The notes under the pieces are model-generated. The model did not search any database, had not been told where the DNA came from, and saw nothing but the letters and a program-made list of their open reading frames with translations. Both the position numbers and the translations under genes were made by a program. From Bradyrhizobium arachidis (GTDB lineage: Bacteria > Pseudomonadota > Alphaproteobacteria > Rhizobiales > Xanthobacteraceae), in NCBI RefSeq assembly GCF_015291705.1, contig NZ_CP030050.1, forward strand, positions 2,170,001 to 2,234,000: a DNA stretch of 64,000 bases, written 5' to 3'. Shown here one piece after another: positions 1 to 9,984 of this stretch. Position 1 is the first letter of the stretch. Every line of letters begins with the position of its first letter.

Positions 1-1487
1 TCGTCTGTTGCGGTCTCGTCTGAGCACCCCTGCCCGCGTTGCCGCGCTTCTCGAAAGGCAGTCCGAGACCTGCTGCTGGAGCCGAGGCAGAAGCGCGGAT
101 TTCCTGACGGATCAGGTCGGTCGGGAGCCTTGCGGCCCGATCGGGGGTCTTTCCTCTTTTGCCGGCCTGATCCACGGAGTAGCTACTCGGATCAAACCTA
201 CTAGCGGTTTGTGCCCGTACGGAATTGCCGACGAGACAAGCCCCTAGCGAAAGCGCGATAACAAGCCAAAATTGCTTTCCCCTGTATTTCAAATTGAACG
301 AAAGTGCTACCGTAGCCGAGTGTGTCCGAGGCGAGCTCGTCGCAAGTAGGCAATCACGCGTGGCGTACTTCGGGTCAATGTCTGCCGGAGATGAATAGAT
401 TGAACTGCGGCCTGATTGGCCAGAGTGAGCTCCCGGCGTTTGCGCGTCCGAGGGCGAGGGGGACGATCCAGAACACGATCTATCCGAAGAGGACCACTCA
501 GGTTTCCTGAACCTCTCACCCCGTGGCACGACGATGATCTGGTTCGAAACTTTTCTGGTGCATAAGGCCGGTGCGCCGAGGGCCAGAGCAGGGCGCTGGC
601 TCGGCAAATGCTCGCGACGAGCGCGCGGGGGCTTGCTGTCCTGGCCAATAAAACATTGTGAATGTCCGCCCTGCTCACTGTGAGTCTGGCGGTGTCGCGC
701 GTCTGCATCGAAGGCGACTTTCTCGACGAAGCGGCAGCGACCGGCAAGCAAGGCTCTCCGTGCAAGAAGCTTGGATTCACGAAGCGCTTGAGCGGTATCG
801 TTCTCAGCGAAACACAAGACAATAGCCGGGCTTGAACTTGCTCGCGCGCCAACCTCACCACAACACCCATAGTGATGGCCCAGGAGACCGGAGGAATCAG
901 CTATCGAGCAGCTTTGGCGAGTATCGGCGAACCGTTGCTGGCTGCGGTGAGCGCGGCACAACCCGTCCTGCATCCGAATCCTTGACGTACGCGGCGTTCG
1001 TTGGTCACCCTTGCCACGAGCCCGTCATCTCGAACAATCTGCCGAAATTGGTAGTTGACCAGGTACAGTGCTTGCCGTTCCAATCGGCCATTGCCGCTTG
1101 GCTGATCAGCCGTTGCCGCCCCGGATGAGGTTGCTGGTCCGGCAAGAGGTGGCTTCATCGAACACTCTGCAGGAATGAGTGGACGGTTTGCATTCGTGCC
1201 GCGGGTAAGAAAATCGCCAAGGTTCTCCTGAATGACGAGAAACGGCTGCGCCATCGCCGGCGAAGATGAGCACCGCTGCTCGCTGGTGACGCTATCATGG
1301 AGGACGCGCGCAAATTGGCGCGTTGCGTTCCTCAAGAAGCAGCGTTTCATAGGAGCAGGGTGGCCGATCGGGAAGCTCGGCAAGAGTGATTTATTGTCGG
1401 CGCTTGCAGCTCCTGGAGCGCGCGAGCATCGCAGCCTATCGCGTCGACGAAGCAAGCCTGCTGGAATGGGATCTTGAGCGAGGGACA
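1..1487. other. No recognisable gene
   Basis: Open frames exist on both strands, but they are rich in Arg, Ser and Cys, lack convincing ribosome binding sites and match no family I recognise. I see no IS ends, tRNA or sigma-54 promoter here. The left edge could hold the tail of a gene cut by the window, but none can be named. Confidence 0.5.
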
Positions 1488-1994
1488 ATGGACTTGATGG
1501 ATCAAGCGGCCGCTTCAGACTTGCGGCCGCTTTTGCGCGGGCCGTCAAGACGGATCCTCCCGGTTTTGGTGCTCCCGCTGGTCCTCGTTGGCTCGTGTGC
1601 TGCTGGCGCCTGGCTTTGGGCTAACCTTGAAGCCTTTGTCGAGACGCCGGAAGCTCCAACGATGAGCCTGTCACTGGAGGACAGGGCCTCCTTGTTTGAG
1701 ATAAAGTGGGCACAGCAGAAAACCGGAGATGAGATCGCAGTACTCAACAGCCGGATCAACGCTCAGCGGGATGACCTCAAAGGGATCCTGGATCAGATCA
1801 CCATTCTGCTTTCGCGGATCGATTCGCTGCAGAGATTAACACCTGTTCCTTCTGCTGCTTCCGAGCCTCCTTTGTCGCCAGCCCGGCCTGCTTCGAGCGT
1901 CGCCAGGAAACGCTTCGGGCGGTCCAAACCACAGGGACCCGTTTCCGTCGGAGGCGCGCCAGTGATCGCCGCACCGAAGACAGCCGAGCCTTGA
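1488..1994 (+). CDS. Single-pass membrane protein with coiled coil, unknown function
   Basis: A 168-residue protein that I do not recognise as a named family. The N-terminal 25 residues are cytosolic-type, followed by one hydrophobic segment (about residues 26-48, with VLVLPLVLVGSCAAGAWLW) that should anchor it in the inner membrane. Residues 70-120 have the heptad-like pattern of a coiled coil (EIAVLNSRINAQRDDLKGIL). The tail is Pro/Ala/Ser/Lys rich and probably disordered. The frame stays open upstream to 1386, but I chose the ATG at 1488 because the purine-rich GAGCGAGGGA sits just before it and the upstream residues look non-coding. It stands alone on this strand. Confidence 0.6.
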   Translation: MDLMDQAAASDLRPLLRGPSRRILPVLVLPLVLVGSCAAGAWLWANLEAFVETPEAPTMSLSLEDRASLFEIKWAQQKTGDEIAVLNSRINAQRDDLKGILDQITILLSRIDSLQRLTPVPSAASEPPLSPARPASSVARKRFGRSKPQGPVSVGGAPVIAAPKTAEP

Positions 1995-2382
1995 GGTCTG
2001 AGACGCGGCAGGCGTGGTCGAGTCTTCAACTGTGCTCGATGAAGTGGCCCGTAGGGTCGCAAAGCGGCCTGCGGCCGCAATAACCCGGAGCTTGTGCGGG
2101 CGCCGTCGTCTCCAGCGGCATGTAGTGAGGCCGTCACTATCATCGAGAGCACTCCAGGGCAGGTGGTGCAGACGCACTTTCCGCATGATCTTGCCGGGGC
2201 CATGAACGGCGCGATGCTGCGCATTTCCTTTAAATCAGCTCTCTTCCAATCAGCCCTCGTCAGTGTTGAGATCATATCTGAAAGGTCGTGTCATCACACC
2301 AATCTGGCGTGCCTGCCCGATGGCTTCTTCGGATCGCCCCCGCGAAGAGCTTAGAGGTTTGGGATCTGCTCACATGCGTGGC
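1995..2382. other. Gene-free stretch before hemN 3' end
   Basis: I see no supported gene. The overlapping open frames on both strands have no ribosome binding site or recognisable domain. Confidence 0.5.
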
Positions 2383-3720
2383 TTAGTTAATAGGGATGCG
2401 GTCGAGATAAGTGTCGAACGCGGCAGCAACAGCGCGAACGACAAACCGGTGCTCCTGCTTGACCCGAATAAATCCCTCTTCAATGTCTACTACCCCATCT
2501 TCTGCAAGCATTCCCAGGCGGTCGGCCGAACCGAGAAGAGGAATCGGATCAAATCGGTGAGCAGCACAGATCGCTGGTACGTCGGCCTGCAAATCGCACA
2601 TCAGACGCTCGATGATTGCGGCGCGGAGGCGATCTTCGGCGGTGAGACAGTAGCCTTTTGAGGTTGCCAGGCGCCCAACCTGAATGTGTTGGTGATAGGA
2701 AGCGGTTGCGATCTCGTTCTGGACGTAACCGTCGCGCAGACGGCCGATGGCTGACGGACCTAAGCCGATTACGGTTTTGCAGGTATCAGCCGAATAGCCC
2801 AGAGAGTTGCGGCGCAGCCGACCAGCCTTCTGGGCCAGCGCGAGCTCGTCATTGGGCAGGGCGAAATGGTCGAGCCCGATCTGGCGGTAGCCGGCCGAGA
2901 CCAGCGTATCTGCAATAGCCGCGGCTTGCTCAGCGCGGGCGACATTATCCGGCAGCGCCGTCTCATCGATCTGGCGCTGACGTTTCATATAGGAGGGGAC
3001 GTGTGCATAGCCGAAAACCGCAAGCCGGTCTGGCCGCATGGCTAGAGCCGTTCGCGCGGAGTCAACGCAGGACCGCACCGTCTGATGCGGCAGTCCGAAG
3101 AGAAGGTCGAAATTGATGCGCCCTATCCCATGCTGGCGAAGCCTTTCGACGACAGAAGCCGTCTGTACCTCGCTCTGGACTCGGTTGACCGCCCTTTGAA
3201 CCACGGGGTCGAAGCTTTGCACGCCTATGCTCGCGCGGTTGATCCCCGCCGCTTGTAGCATTTCGACCATCTCGGCCGTGACCCCACGCGGATCGATTTC
3301 TATGGCGATGGTAGCTGATTTACTGAACGCAAAGCAGCGGCGCAGGAGTTCCATCAAGGCGAGAAAATCGCCCGGTGCAATGGTGGTCGGCGTCCCGCCG
3401 CCGAAATGCACGTCGTGCACCGGCAGAGCGCGTGGCACTTGCTCTGCGACCAAGCGTATCTCGTCCCGCACTGCTGCCAAGTAATTGCGGACCGGTCGCT
3501 CGCCGCGCGTGAGGCTTGTAGGAAAACCGCAATACCAACAGATAGAGCGACAGAACGGAACGTGGATGTAGAGCGATACGGGCTCGTCGGGAGGCAGCCG
3601 CCTCAGCCATGTCTCACAAGTCTTGGCACCGACCATCGCGGAGAAATCCGGTACGGTTGGATAGATGGTGTACCAAGGCAGGCGAGCATCGCAATACTTG
3701 TTTAGAAGGGAGGTCTGCAA
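2383..3720 (-). CDS. hemN: Oxygen-independent coproporphyrinogen III oxidase (HemN)
   Basis: A 445-residue radical-SAM enzyme that oxidatively decarboxylates coproporphyrinogen III to protoporphyrinogen IX without oxygen, in the cytoplasm. This lets haem synthesis continue in microaerobic or anaerobic cells such as bacteroids. The radical-SAM cluster motif CRSICWYC (CxxxCxxC) is at about residues 58-65, preceded by YIHVPFC. The GGGTP motif follows at about 109 and the family hallmark EIDPRGV at about 141. Length and YTIYPTVPDF near the N terminus fit true HemN rather than HemW. A FixK-type box ends 58 nt upstream of the ATG, so induction at low oxygen is likely. A NolA-type promoter also points at it from 4193-4223, but at a distance of about 470 nt. 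Confidence 0.93.
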   Translation of the reverse strand: MQTSLLNKYCDARLPWYTIYPTVPDFSAMVGAKTCETWLRRLPPDEPVSLYIHVPFCRSICWYCGFPTSLTRGERPVRNYLAAVRDEIRLVAEQVPRALPVHDVHFGGGTPTTIAPGDFLALMELLRRCFAFSKSATIAIEIDPRGVTAEMVEMLQAAGINRASIGVQSFDPVVQRAVNRVQSEVQTASVVERLRQHGIGRINFDLLFGLPHQTVRSCVDSARTALAMRPDRLAVFGYAHVPSYMKRQRQIDETALPDNVARAEQAAAIADTLVSAGYRQIGLDHFALPNDELALAQKAGRLRRNSLGYSADTCKTVIGLGPSAIGRLRDGYVQNEIATASYHQHIQVGRLATSKGYCLTAEDRLRAAIIERLMCDLQADVPAICAAHRFDPIPLLGSADRLGMLAEDGVVDIEEGFIRVKQEHRFVVRAVAAAFDTYLDRIPIN

Positions 3721-3778
3721 GATTTAACTTTCCCATGCTCAACAGCATGAAAGCTGACCGATGTCGTCAATTGTGTCT

Positions 3779-3792
3779 TTGCGTTATGTCAA
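3779..3792 (-). promoter_or_regulatory. FixK/FNR-type box upstream of hemN
   Basis: Read on the minus strand the site is TTGACATAACGCAA. This fits the Bradyrhizobium FixK2 consensus TTG(A/C)-N6-(T/G)CAA. Its centre is about 65 nt before the hemN ATG. With activation at -40.5 it would predict a start near 3745 and a 25-nt leader. Binding is inferred. Confidence 0.6.
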
Positions 3793-5018
3793 ACGAAGTG
3801 GTTTCTGAGATCTGGTCTCGCTTTTCGATGTTACTGCCAACGCGGCTAGGGGGCAGAGCAAGGAGTGAGAGCCGCTCGTTGGCGATTATTTGGATGTTTA
3901 GGTATGAATTTTCTCCTCCGAGCACGGTTGAAGCGGCTAGAGAGCCGGCGCGAGCGATCAATCGCTCATCCGAGGGCACGCCGGTTCGCATCCGTTGACG
4001 GCCCGTCATTTTTGCGACCCAACACAGGGACTTGTAGGTCTCACCAAGAGCAGCTCGGCTTCTCGATCTTCAGACCGGTTTTTTAAAGCAAAGCCGATTG
4101 GTTTGCTCACAGAGTTCGACGGATGCCTTCGTCAAAGGCCGGCGTGACACAAAAGATAAGTTGCTTGCTAGATGAGAGCGCAGGAGCGCAATAGCACAAA
4201 ATCTGACGCAACGTGCGATTCAAAGTCCTTTAGCGCCGCCGACGATAGCCTTTCTTAATCTCTAGTATCGAACGCATAAGCCTCAATTCCGCCACGCTGG
4301 TTGTCTCATTGCCACAAGCATCATCACGGATGTACTGATGGTGTTGGGGCGACCCCAGCGCACTTTCAGCCCCCCGGCGAAGTGCGTCGGGGCGCCTTGG
4401 TTCGGCGGCGTGTCGTCCCTGTCCAATGCAGCTCACCAACTCACAACGACTTTGGACGCCTGCTGATGGCAAGCGAATCCCGGCCAGATGCAATCGGACG
4501 GACACTATCTGCATTAGTTTCTATTCTGCTTCAAACTGGGTTGTTTTCTTTTTACATCGGCTTTGGAGCTATCGATCCCTGCCAGATCGCGCATATCTAT
4601 TCCGTTAGCCTCCATTTGCGTCGTATCGATGCGATGCACCTGCAGCTCTCAGCTTCACATAGACCGCCTGGTCAGGTTGTCACTATGTTCTGATGCTGCG
4701 AACTGGAGCTGCCATGCAGGAGCCGACTACGCTTCATACCCCTCGCGCGCCGCGCCGACATTGACCCTCCCGGCAACTAGAAAGCGCGAACGGGAGGTGA
4801 TTTGGAACGGACCGCTCGGCTCATGACGATCAGCTGGGATGCACGGGGTGATCCGCCCCATCGCCGCTGGACCCGACAGCTTTTCGTGTTCGCGTTGGCG
4901 GCCTTCAGAGTTAGTCAAGGCGCGCGGACAGACATAAGCTGCCGCCTCCATCATGTTGCACCCCGATCTGACCGTGCTGGATCACCTGCCGAACCACGAA
5001 AGATGGGAGTTGAGACTT
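3793..5018. other. Long intergenic stretch, no supported gene
   Basis: An 80-codon frame on the minus strand (3767-4009) has no recognisable domain and overlaps the FixK box, so I do not call it. The only structured signal is the MerR-type promoter at 4193-4223. The rest shows no IS ends or RNA genes. Confidence 0.5.
4193..4223 (-). promoter_or_regulatory. NolA-type (MerR-family) promoter, copy a
   Basis: On the minus strand: -35 TTGAAT, a 19-bp spacer carrying CGCACGTTGCGTCAG, then -10 TGTGCT. It has the same layout as the copy on nolA. It points leftward to the hemN region with a long leader, so its target is uncertain. Confidence 0.45.
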
Positions 5019-5735
5019 TCAAGCGAGAACCAATTGGATGCCGGCAACGAGCATAACGGCAACGAGGATAAATCTGATGCCCGCTGGGTTCAGGCAGTTC
5101 AGGCTGACTATCGTTCCAGCGACCGCACCCGCCAGCGCGAAGATAGCGTAAAGAACCAAATCCGGAGAGGGAAATTGGCCGCTGAAAAGAGCTCCGACGA
5201 ATCCGACTGTGGAATTGGCCAGAATAAAAGGGGGTGATAACGCGACGGTCTGCTTCGGTGATGCCCAATTCAGTGTGATGAGCGTCGGCGCGAGGAACAC
5301 TCCACCACCCACGCCGGTCAGACCGGAAACCAGGCCAAGGGCCGCGCCAATGCTCACGATTGCCGTGAGCGGAGTTTCACAAACACGATCAGCCGCGCGT
5401 CCCCGCTGCATGATCATCACGGCGCTCGCCAGAAGAAGAACGAGCCCGGTCAGCGTCTTATACATGTGGTCATCGAGCGCAATCAAACCGCCGGCAAGCG
5501 ACGCTGGCACGGACGAAAAGAGAAGCGGGCGCAGGATGGCCCGGTCAACGACCTTGTTGCGGTTGAAGAGCCACGTAGAATAAGCCGCAACGACAATGTT
5601 GAGACCAAGTGCCGTCGGGCGCATCTCTGTCAATGACATACCCAAAAATGCCATTAGCGAGAGGAATGCAGTGCCACCAGCCTGGCCAACGCTCGCATAG
5701 AGCAGTGAGATGATCGCGATGAGCAGACAAGCCAT
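5019..5735 (-). CDS. TauE/SafE-family anion exporter / permease
   Basis: A 238-residue inner-membrane protein of the TauE/SafE (DUF81) family, which moves sulfite, sulfoacetate or other small organosulfur anions across the membrane. It is almost entirely hydrophobic, with about seven or eight predicted helices. It carries the two related halves typical of the family: SVGQAGGTAFLSLMAFLGMS near the N terminus and LTGVGGGVFLAPTLI at about residues 140-155. The substrate cannot be read from sequence. It stands alone on this strand, with hemN about 1.3 kb downstream in the same direction. Confidence 0.85.
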   Translation of the reverse strand: MACLLIAIISLLYASVGQAGGTAFLSLMAFLGMSLTEMRPTALGLNIVVAAYSTWLFNRNKVVDRAILRPLLFSSVPASLAGGLIALDDHMYKTLTGLVLLLASAVMIMQRGRAADRVCETPLTAIVSIGAALGLVSGLTGVGGGVFLAPTLITLNWASPKQTVALSPPFILANSTVGFVGALFSGQFPSPDLVLYAIFALAGAVAGTIVSLNCLNPAGIRFILVAVMLVAGIQLVLA

Positions 5736-6998
5736 GCTTCACCAATCTTGGCGACGATCTTCGCCTTTTTCCACCGAGCCCATCATGAGTCGCGCAATCA
5801 GGTGCGGTCTGACCGTTTTTCTGCTTGGGGACGGATCGACCCGCTTCGCCGGAATAGCTGGGCAAAAGGTCCAGTCAGTTCAAGTTCCTTTAGCGAGTGC
5901 CATGTTGGGGCCCTCCAATCAATTGCCGTACTTGGTACTTGACTGGCGGGAATAGGACTGTGTTGCGCCCTGAGGAAGCAGCACTCGACGGGCCGCCGAG
6001 GTGAGCTGCATTTCTTGCTGTAACTCACCTCGTGTCGCGTCTCGCGACGTGCTGTCGGCTTTCCGCATGTCATGAATGCTTCGACGGACCTACGTCGCGC
6101 CAACCATGCGCGTTCGAAGCTCTTTCTGGTCTGTTTTTGTGAAATCAGCAGTTGGTATGACACTTGCTAGTCTGGCGCGGGTCGTCTCCTGCTGGAGAAG
6201 CGCATGCAAAATGTCCTCCGCATCAAGCAGATCTCGCAGTTACGAGTATCTATCGTTGCGCCGTTAAGGTGGCCCCTTTCTGCACGTTCGGTACGTTTGC
6301 GCCAGGCCTGCCGGACGGATTCGATGAGACGGCGCACAATGATGCGGGGAGTATGGCTTCTGCCTCGACTGTTCCGTGTTGCTCATCGATCCCGTCTCCG
6401 GCGCCGTCGCACGGAGAAGAATCGGCGAACGGTTAGCGATGGCAATTCGCAAGATTGGGAAAAGATATGAATCTCGTATTGTTCGTCCCTAAGCAAAGAA
6501 TGGATGCTCACAGGACGCTCCTCGCGTCCCGCGCCGCCAAGCCCCTCGAGCTTAGCCGTATCGCGCAGATCAGAGCCCAGGATCTCGTCGTGCTCGGCCT
6601 CGAGATAAACCAAAGCGTCGTTCGGCTGCGTTCTCTCGCCATGCAAGCTCAACAGAGCCAAACCTCTAGCCGGCGGAGCTGTTTGGAAGCTCAGTCCGGG
6701 ACCCGCGGACGATCAGGGCCGCCATGATCAAACGGGACACCGTTGGTTTGGTATCGATGGCATCATCCTTCAACACGGATCACGGGCGATGATTTCCGAT
6801 TTGGCCAGTGCGTTATCGGCAAACTGGACCGATCACTTCAGCTCAGGCTCGGAAACAGGGATGATGGCGCTATATCTGGTGGCGTTTGATGGGATCATGC
6901 CGGCGCATTCGGCCGGGGCGCAACGAATTCGTCCAATGGCGTCCAGCAAAGCGCGAGCGCTCAGACTGGACGATTAAACTAACCCTCGAGTTCAGCTC
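5736..6998. other. Gene-free stretch before luxR-type gene
   Basis: I see no supported coding region. Frames on both strands are short and have no recognisable domain. No clear lux box or sigma-54 site was found ahead of the regulator at 6999. Confidence 0.45.
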
Positions 6999-7808
6999 AT
7001 GGACTGGAATTTGGCTCGGCCTGAAGCAAGCGCAATCGAACACGATGAAGGGGAGCTTGATGGTCGTACTGAAGTGCCCAGCATGGACCTCTTTAGCTTC
7101 ACCGAATGCGCTAACCAGACTCATTCACTCAGAGCACTATTCGAGCTTCTTGTAGGCTGTGCCACGAGGGAAGGCTTCAGTGAAGTTGCATACGGCGCTC
7201 TCAACTTCGTTGAGCCACTTCGGCTGGCGGAGTATCCACCCCCGACTGTGGCTGTGAAGTGGCCGCCAGACTGGTGCGACCGATACTTCAAGCGCAAGTA
7301 CCATACTATCGATCCGGTGGTCCGGCGTACGCCGATGCTTTCGCGGCCGTTCTTGTGGGATCAACTCGCCGACGACTATCAGCTTCAACCGGACGAAAGA
7401 CGCGTACTTGACGAGGCGAGAGAGGCGGGGCTGAAGCATGGCATGAGCGTCCCGTTGTTTGGCCCGTTGGGTCGGATATCTGTGGTGTCGTTTGCATCTG
7501 CGTTCGATGATGCTGATCCTCAGGATCGCATCGGGCATCTCAACGCGCTGGCCTGGCAGTTTCACACCGCCTATGGCGACATCGCTCGTCCCTGCGATAA
7601 TGGTTGGGACAGAAAAGTTGCACTGTCGCCGCGGGAGACTAGTTGCATGCGGTGGGTGGCAGAGGAAAAGTCGTCATGGGAAATTGGGAAGATCTTGGGA
7701 ATCAGTGTTAATACAGTCAACTTTCATGTCAAGAACGCAATGCGAAAGCTGGGGGCAGCCAGCCGGATTCAAGCGGTGGTTGTGGCGGTTCGCCTAAATG
7801 TTCTTTGA
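6999..7808 (+). CDS. LuxR-family quorum-sensing type regulator (solo)
   Basis: A 269-residue transcriptional regulator. Residues about 45-185 form an acyl-homoserine-lactone binding domain. The conserved layout is visible: WCDRYFKRKYHTIDPVVRR (the W, Y, D and P of the pocket), FLWD, and HGMSVPLFG. Residues about 203-265 are the LuxR helix-turn-helix (LSPRETSCMRWVAEEKSSWE, then ISVNTVNFHVKNAMRKLGA). No LuxI-type synthase lies in the window, so it looks like a solo receptor for a signal made elsewhere or by the host. The start is uncertain: an ATG at 7083 would give a length nearer to other LuxR proteins, but neither start has a strong ribosome binding site. Confidence 0.85.
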   Translation: MDWNLARPEASAIEHDEGELDGRTEVPSMDLFSFTECANQTHSLRALFELLVGCATREGFSEVAYGALNFVEPLRLAEYPPPTVAVKWPPDWCDRYFKRKYHTIDPVVRRTPMLSRPFLWDQLADDYQLQPDERRVLDEAREAGLKHGMSVPLFGPLGRISVVSFASAFDDADPQDRIGHLNALAWQFHTAYGDIARPCDNGWDRKVALSPRETSCMRWVAEEKSSWEIGKILGISVNTVNFHVKNAMRKLGAASRIQAVVVAVRLNVL

Positions 7809-8105
7809 ATTTGAGAACGGGACACTAGCAGCCAAATCGTGGGCTTCCAGCTTCTGACATAGTGCATGGCACCTTCGGCGAGCTCGCAACACGCCTTGGA
7901 GCAAGTCCGTTATCTCACGCTGCGTGAGGTTGTGGGACTTTCACGAGAGCGATGAATTCTCGAATCGACCTGGCCTGTTCCTCCAGCGTGTTGGCGGCTT
8001 CTCGGCCACACTCCACCTGGCCTCTGGATTCCATTACTCAGACGAGCGCGCACCTGGTGCTTCGGAACTGATTGGGGCCGGCAGGGTGAGGAGCAGCTGA
8101 GGAAA
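7809..8105. other. Intergenic, nothing seen
   Basis: A convergent gap between the luxR-type gene and the terminator of the outer-membrane protein gene. I see no gene in it. Confidence 0.45.
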
Positions 8106-8130
8106 GAACCCCGACCGGGGGGCGGGGTTC
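8106..8130 (-). terminator. Rho-independent terminator of the outer-membrane protein gene
   Basis: A perfect 8-bp stem, GAACCCCG paired with CGGGGTTC, around a 9-nt loop. On the minus strand it is followed by TTTCC. It begins 27 nt after the stop codon of the gene at 8157-8882. Confidence 0.6.
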
Positions 8131-8156
8131 CGATTCATGCGACCGCGTGGAGGTCT

Positions 8157-8882
8157 CTATTTGGCAAAGGGCGAGCCGAACTTATAATTGAGTCGCGCCG
8201 TGATGAGATCGACATCCTGGTGCACGCGATCCGCGCCAAGAGCCGCTGGGAAGCTTATGTTACTGCGTTGCATGAACAAGTGGTTATACTCGACGCCAGC
8301 CGACCAGTTTGGCGTGAAGCTGACTTCGGCACCGGCGCCCAGCACGCCACCCCAACGCACATCATCGTTTTTGCCAATCTCGGCGCCAGTAGCCACCGAG
8401 TTGACGTGATAGATGTTGCTCGTCACGGCAGCGCCGCCCTTGCCATAAAGGAGCACAGCATTGAACGCGTATCCGATATGGCCCGTGAGCAGACCGAATG
8501 CATCTGTCGTGGTGCCAACGGTGTCTGCCGGGAACACGGTGCTGACATTGGAACCGTTGAAGTCGGCCCAGTTGCCCTGACCTTCGATGCCGTAGACCAT
8601 GTTGAAGAGTTGCCAACGATAACCAATCTGGCCGCCAATGGTCCCACCAGTCGAATTATGGCAGCCCTCGGGGGTAACACCATTGAAATCCCAGCAGTTG
8701 CGGCTCGTTCCCCAGCCACCATTGACGCCGATATAGTAACCGGACCAATCGATGATCGGGGCTGCGGCTGGCAGCGGTACCGCCTTGACCTTGGCAGGTT
8801 GCCCCGCCAAGTCGGTGCCGAATGAGGGAGCGGCGGCACCGAGTGCGCCGATGCTTGCAGTCAGAATGAGAATCTTTTTCAT
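8157..8882 (-). CDS. Outer-membrane beta-barrel protein (Omp25/RopB-like)
   Basis: A 241-residue surface protein of the small outer-membrane beta-barrel type common in Rhizobiales. It starts with a signal peptide (MKKILILTASIGALGAAAPS, likely cleaved before TDLAGQ), then a Pro/Ala linker and the family opening DWSGYYIGVNGGWG. Alternating-hydrophobic, glycine-rich strands follow. It ends in ARLNYKFGSPFAK, close to the aromatic barrel C terminus. I chose the ATG at 8882 over the longer open frame because it directly begins the signal peptide and has GAAAGGA upstream. A hairpin terminator follows the stop. The role is probably structural, in host or stress interaction; no specific function can be read. 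Confidence 0.85.
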   Translation of the reverse strand: MKKILILTASIGALGAAAPSFGTDLAGQPAKVKAVPLPAAAPIIDWSGYYIGVNGGWGTSRNCWDFNGVTPEGCHNSTGGTIGGQIGYRWQLFNMVYGIEGQGNWADFNGSNVSTVFPADTVGTTTDAFGLLTGHIGYAFNAVLLYGKGGAAVTSNIYHVNSVATGAEIGKNDDVRWGGVLGAGAEVSFTPNWSAGVEYNHLFMQRSNISFPAALGADRVHQDVDLITARLNYKFGSPFAK

Positions 8883-9756
8883 TCGAGTGTCGTTTCCTTT
8901 CGGTGCCCCCCGGTGCCGTGCGTTTAACAATATGAACGCGAATTGCTGTAACTTCCGCACAACATGTCTTCGAAAGAAACGAGTCCAATCGTACGCCGCG
9001 TTAGATTGTGGAGCGCGCAACTTGCCATGCACTGCCTCGACCGAAATGCTGGGGACGGGACACTGGTCGCTTCGCGCAGATGAATCTTTGAATACGATCC
9101 GTTCATGATGGCCTGTGACGGGACGCAGTGCTACGAGCTGTTTGGCTCTCTCTTTCGCTGACTAGCGACAAAGCCAGGCTGCGCCAACACGTCCCGGGCG
9201 TGCTCGTTCAGAGAGTTCGGCAAATGAAGACCGCTGATCCAGAACGCGTCTCCTGCGACCAGGCTCACTTCTCCGGCAGGACGATCGTGCTGCCGCTTGC
9301 AATCGTGAGTGATACGGCGATGATCGATCGCAGGCTTGGACCGCTCTGGCTCAGGACCTATCGCAAGTTTAGCACGATGTTCCTCAACCTCGACCTCGAT
9401 CGACGGGTGTCAAGGAGCCGACGCGGCTGGGCTTGACGAGGCTCTTGCTTGAACTTGCGCGACCTCGTGCCGTGCCAAAAGTCAGGAGAGGAAACGGTAT
9501 GGGTCTTCCTGGCGCCAGCGAATATTAGGGCGGCTGTCCCGCCTCGTCGCCGACTTGCACTAAAGTCTAGGTGGCTGGTCTGGGGTCATCATAAGAGCTG
9601 CATTAGGCGATAGTCGTCGCGAACGTGCTCCTCTTCAACGGGCTGAACATGACTGGAGGGGTAGCTCCACCACGCTCTGCCCCGGTGTTTTCCGCCGCAT
9701 AAGGTTCCCAAGACCCTCAACAAGCCAAGCTTATGTGGCAGTACGGGTTCAGGCGC
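8883..9756. other. Gene-free stretch
   Basis: An Arg-rich plus-strand frame at 9128-9436 shows no domain and no ribosome binding site, so I do not support a gene here. Confidence 0.45.
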
Positions 9757-9984
9757 CTATTGCTCGGTCGACCGCGCCAGCTCAGCCCGCAAGTTGCGTA
9801 TCGCCTCGTTAGCCAGATTCAACGTATTCCGTTCGCCCTTCTTTATCGAAGACTCAAGGAAAGTGCACAACCGGCTATGGAGGACCGTCTTGCGATTATG
9901 CGCCAGCAACGGATCCTTCTCAACAAAGCGCCAGGCTTTATCAAATGCGACGCTCACGATAGCATCTTGCATCTGCTGATCCAT
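9757..9984 (-). CDS. Small conserved-type hypothetical protein
   Basis: A 75-residue acidic/basic helical protein without signal peptide or membrane segment. It reads as a compact helical unit (AFDKAWRFVEKDPLLAHNRK, then LANEAIRNLRAELARS). This style is common among short Bradyrhizobium proteins, but I cannot name it. The ATG at 9984 has GGAG six to seven bases upstream, which supports translation. It has no close neighbour on its strand. Confidence 0.55.
   Translation of the reverse strand: MDQQMQDAIVSVAFDKAWRFVEKDPLLAHNRKTVLHSRLCTFLESSIKKGERNTLNLANEAIRNLRAELARSTEQ

Noticed and set aside
307..1548. Long minus-strand frames (187 and 215 codons) at the left edge
   Set aside because: They are Arg/Ser/Cys rich, have no ribosome binding site or domain, and the second overlaps the supported gene at 1488.
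8220..8825. A 201-codon plus-strand frame opposite the outer-membrane protein
   Set aside because: The minus strand has signal peptide, ribosome binding site, barrel pattern and terminator; the plus frame has none.
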